The translations under genes and the position numbers were made by a program. This document shows positions 61,750-64,000 of a stretch of DNA of 64,000 bases, one piece after another. The DNA is taken from assembly GCF_024170005.1 (NCBI RefSeq), contig NZ_JALJXJ010000026.1:1-64000 (forward strand). The letters are read 5' to 3'. Origin of the DNA: Azospirillum lipoferum (GTDB lineage Bacteria; Pseudomonadota; Alphaproteobacteria; Azospirillales; Azospirillaceae). The notes under the pieces are model-generated. The model worked only from the letters and a program-made list of their open reading frames with translations, was not told the DNA's origin and ran no database searches. The first letter of the stretch is position 1; each line of letters starts with the position of its first letter.

Positions 61750-62487
61750 TCAATCCACCTTCAGCGTGATGGTGCCCATGGTGCCGTAGCGGGCGACCGA
61801 GCGGCTGCCCGGCTCGACGAAGATTGTGCCGGTGCAGGAGCCGGTGGTCACCACCTCGCCGGCATGCAGGCCGCCGAAGCTGCGGGCGCCGACATTGGCC
61901 ATCCACACCAGCAGGCGGACCGGATCGCCGGCGCTGTTGCCGCCGACGACATCGACCTTGATCTCGCCGTCGACCTCCAGGGTCACCGTCTCCTTCAGCG
62001 GATCGAGCGAACGCCAGTCGGCGATGGCCGGCCCGACGATCAGGGCGCCGTGGTTGAACTGGTCGGCCATGTGGCTCAGCCCGTCCTGGCTGCCGAAGCC
62101 GGCGAAGCGGGTGTCGACGATCTCCCAGGCCGGATGGACCGAGGCGACGGCGTCCAGCACCTCTTCCCGGCTGTAGGGCTGCTCGCGCACCGGCAGGTCG
62201 CGGGCGAAGCGGTAGGCGATCTCCGCCTCCACCCCGATGACCTGGAACAGCTTGGCCGGCAGATGGTCGGTGTTCTCGAAGACGGTGGCGGCGTTGATCG
62301 GCGCGCGGAAGGGCTCGGCATCCGGCGTGCGGGCGCCGACCTTCCAGGCGGTGACGGGGCCGAGACGGCGGGCGACGGCGTCCTGGATCTCGTAGGCCTC
62401 CGCTTCGGTGGCGGGGCGGCTGTCCAGCCCGGTCAGCCACTGGCGGGTCTCGCGTGCCGCGATCAGGGCCTCGACGGTATCGGTCAT
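61750..62487 (-). CDS. 2-keto-4-pentenoate hydratase / FAH-family protein
   Basis: This 245-residue protein of the fumarylacetoacetate hydrolase superfamily belongs to the MhpD-like hydratase branch. AWKVGARTPDAEPFRAPI, IGVEAEIAYRFARDLP (metal-binding Glu residues) and HAGEVVTTGSCTGTIFVEPG match the family. It probably hydrates or decarboxylates a 2-keto acid from sugar-acid or aromatic breakdown. It is coupled to the lacI-type gene upstream (ATGA overlap), making it the last gene of a leftward operon. Confidence 0.82.
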   Translation of the reverse strand: MTDTVEALIAARETRQWLTGLDSRPATEAEAYEIQDAVARRLGPVTAWKVGARTPDAEPFRAPINAATVFENTDHLPAKLFQVIGVEAEIAYRFARDLPVREQPYSREEVLDAVASVHPAWEIVDTRFAGFGSQDGLSHMADQFNHGALIVGPAIADWRSLDPLKETVTLEVDGEIKVDVVGGNSAGDPVRLLVWMANVGARSFGGLHAGEVVTTGSCTGTIFVEPGSRSVARYGTMGTITLKVD

Positions 62488-63581
62488 GACAAGTCTCTGT
62501 GATGGAGGGAAGGGGAGGGGGTGCCGCCGGGAGCCCCGCAGGAGTCGCGGACCACCAGCCGGCTCGGCAGGATGATCCGCTCGGGCGGGCCCTGCGGGTC
62601 GGCGATGCGGCGCAGCAGCAGCCGGGCGGCCTCCTGCCCGATCTGCCTTGCGGAGGTGGCGACGGTGGTCAGCGCCGGACGGCTGAGGGCCGCCTCCGGC
62701 ACGTCATCGAAGCCGGTGACGGCCAGATCATGCCCGGCCCTGAGACCGCGCGCCTCCAGCCCCAGCATCAGCCCGAGCGCCACCACGTCGTTGTAGCACA
62801 GCGCCGCCGTCGGGGCCGCCGTCCGGGCCTGCGGCCAATTCAGCAGATGATCAGCCATCTCCGCACCCGACCGCCGGGTCAGCGGACAGCGCAGCACCAG
62901 ATCGTCGGCCAGCCCATGCCGCCGCATCGCCGCGGTGAAACCGGCATGGCGGGCGGCATAGGCGGAATGGTCCAAAGTGCCGCCGACGAAGGCGATCCGC
63001 CGGTGGCCCAGCGAGACGAGATGGTCGGTGACGGTCTCCATGCCCGCCTGGTAATCCACCCCCGCGTAATCGCGCCCCTGATCGGAAATGATGCGCAGGG
63101 CCTGCACGCAGGGCAGCCGCCAGAGATCCAGCCGGTCGAGCAGGTCCTCCTGCGTCCCGGCGGCCGGACAGAGGATCACCCCGTCGACATTATGCTCGCG
63201 CATCCGCTGGAGGAAGCGGTCCTGGCGCTCCGGCTGCTCGGCGGTGTTGGCGATGAAGGCGACGAAGCCTTCGGTGTCCAGCACGTCGTCGACCCCCGCC
63301 GTCAGCTCGGCGTAGAAGGGGTTGTTCAGCTCGCAGACCAGCAGCCCGATCGTCTGGGTGCGGGCGGCGCGCAGGGTGGCGGCGCCGCGGTTGTAGATGT
63401 AGCCGAGCGCCGCCATGGCGGCCTGGACCCGCTCGCGGGTTTCCGCCGCCACCAGCGGGCTGCCGCGCAGCACCAGCGACACGGTCGAGCGCGACACCCC
63501 GGCGTGGCCGGCGACCTCCGTCAGGGTGACGCTTCCCGCCCTTTGACTGTCGGGTTTGCTGCTATTGCGCGGCGCGGCCAC
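62484..63581 (-). CDS. LacI-family transcriptional regulator
   Basis: This 365-residue regulator has an N-terminal LacI HTH and hinge (VTLTEVAGHAGVSRSTVSLVLRGSPLVAAETRERVQAAMAALGYIYNRGAATLR) and a sugar-binding-like effector domain (IGLLVCELNNPFYAELTAGV, VTGFDDVPEAALSRPALTTVATSARQIG). The start is GTG with TGAGGCACC upstream. It is embedded between a 2-hydroxyacid dehydrogenase gene (13 bp spacing) and the hydratase, so it probably controls this small catabolic operon. Confidence 0.9.
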   Translation of the reverse strand: MAAPRNSSKPDSQRAGSVTLTEVAGHAGVSRSTVSLVLRGSPLVAAETRERVQAAMAALGYIYNRGAATLRAARTQTIGLLVCELNNPFYAELTAGVDDVLDTEGFVAFIANTAEQPERQDRFLQRMREHNVDGVILCPAAGTQEDLLDRLDLWRLPCVQALRIISDQGRDYAGVDYQAGMETVTDHLVSLGHRRIAFVGGTLDHSAYAARHAGFTAAMRRHGLADDLVLRCPLTRRSGAEMADHLLNWPQARTAAPTAALCYNDVVALGLMLGLEARGLRAGHDLAVTGFDDVPEAALSRPALTTVATSARQIGQEAARLLLRRIADPQGPPERIILPSRLVVRDSCGAPGGTPSPSLHHRDLS

Positions 63582-63593
63582 GGCGGCGGTGCC

Positions 63594-64000
63594 TCACACC
63601 ACGGCGGTCGGCAGCGGCCGGCCGGCGAAGAAGGCCTCCAGATTGTCGAGCACCAGCTGGCCCATTGCCGTCCGCGTCTCCAGCGTGGCGCTGGCCTGAT
63701 GCGGCTGGAGCACGACATTGTCGAGGCCGTAGAAGCCTTCCGGCACATTCGGCTCGTCGGCGAATACGTCCAGCGCGGCGCCGCCGATCCGGCCCTCGGT
63801 CAGGGCCGCCAGCAGTTCCGGCTCGTCCACCACACTGCCGCGGGCGACGTTGACCAGCAGCCCCTCCGGTCCCAGCGCATCGAGCACGGCGCGGTTGACC
63901 ATGTTGCGGGCGTCCGGCCCGGCCGAGGCCGCCACCATCAGGATATCGCTCTCGCGCGCCAGATCGACCGGCGAGGCGACGAAGCGGTAGGACACGCCGT
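63594..64000 (-). CDS. D-2-hydroxyacid dehydrogenase (partial, N-terminus outside window)
   Basis: The C-terminal 135 residues of an NAD(P)-dependent 2-hydroxyacid dehydrogenase are present, in the hydroxypyruvate/glyoxylate reductase group. LARESDILMVAASAGPDARNMVNRAVLDALGPEGLLVNVARGSVVDEPELLAAL carries the conserved Arg. ALDVFADEPNVPEGFYGLDNVVLQPHQASAT holds the catalytic Glu and the His (LQPHQAS, where Q replaces the more usual I/V). The N-terminal Rossmann motif is cut off by the window edge. It is the upstream gene of the lacI-hydratase operon. Confidence 0.88.
   Translation of the reverse strand, partial: GVSYRFVASPVDLARESDILMVAASAGPDARNMVNRAVLDALGPEGLLVNVARGSVVDEPELLAALTEGRIGGAALDVFADEPNVPEGFYGLDNVVLQPHQASATLETRTAMGQLVLDNLEAFFAGRPLPTAVV

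Noticed and set aside
1..64000. Insertion sequences, integrases, tRNA or rRNA genes
   Set aside because: No transposase or integrase motifs, terminal inverted repeats with target duplications, or tRNA/rRNA-like sequences were recognised.

Overview
The window reads as a stretch of a secondary replicon (megaplasmid or chromid) of an Azospirillum-type alphaproteobacterium. It is very GC-rich with dense coding. It carries the L-arabinose oxidation genes and sugar-binding-protein/LysR pair known from Azospirillum, and it has a plasmid-style origin: a RepA initiator, iterons and parAB. The assignment to genus is inferred from gene content; no rRNA or tRNA is present.

Region 1 (1-13182) is a complete non-phosphorylating L-arabinose module. 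Lactonase (araB), KDA dehydratase (araD) and ketoglutaric semialdehyde dehydrogenase (araE, cut by the window edge) run leftward. A LysR regulator, a ChvE/SbpA periplasmic sugar-binding protein, its ABC ATPase and permease, L-arabinose dehydrogenase (araA), a chemoreceptor and L-arabonate dehydratase (araC) run rightward. Uptake, oxidation to 2-oxoglutarate and probably chemotaxis are thus encoded together.

Region 2 (13242-24152) holds a SnoaL-like protein, a short RNase J, a CstA/BtsT-type pyruvate transporter with a divergent YbdD-like small protein, a YihY membrane protein, an Asp/Glu racemase, a BtsS/BtsR-type two-component system, a polysaccharide deacetylase and a nearly 1-kb gene-free, partly AT-rich stretch.

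Region 3 (24153-36726) is the most unusual. A rightward array encodes a peptide-type binding protein, a TPR protein, a His/Gly-rich secreted protein, a divergent alanine-racemase-like protein, a second binding protein, a sensor-like/MFS fusion and a GNAT acetyltransferase. It converges on a giant chimeric channel made of a periplasmic amino-acid-binding module, a Cys-loop-receptor-like beta domain, an MscS channel and a cyclic-nucleotide-binding domain.

Region 4 (36742-42836) has a TonB siderophore receptor with Fur-like boxes upstream, and a curli-type amyloid locus (two curlin-repeat proteins, CsgG, CsgF) with no CsgE, CsgC or CsgD in view.

Region 5 (43162-51629) has a malonyl-CoA synthetase, a catalase-like/LodA-like quinoprotein oxidase fusion with its LodB-like flavoprotein partner, and a LysR/aldehyde dehydrogenase pair. 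The palindrome TGTGGGACGTCCCACA recurs here and near cstA.

Region 6 (51626-58548) is the replication and partition core: parA-parB, a CDF cation transporter, an iteron field, repA and outlying iterons, with a LysR/quinone-oxidoreductase pair inside it. Region 7 (58604-64000) has an HPP-CBS membrane protein divergent from soxR across a near-canonical SoxR operator, a D,D-carboxypeptidase, and a leftward operon of a 2-hydroxyacid dehydrogenase, a LacI regulator and a hydratase.
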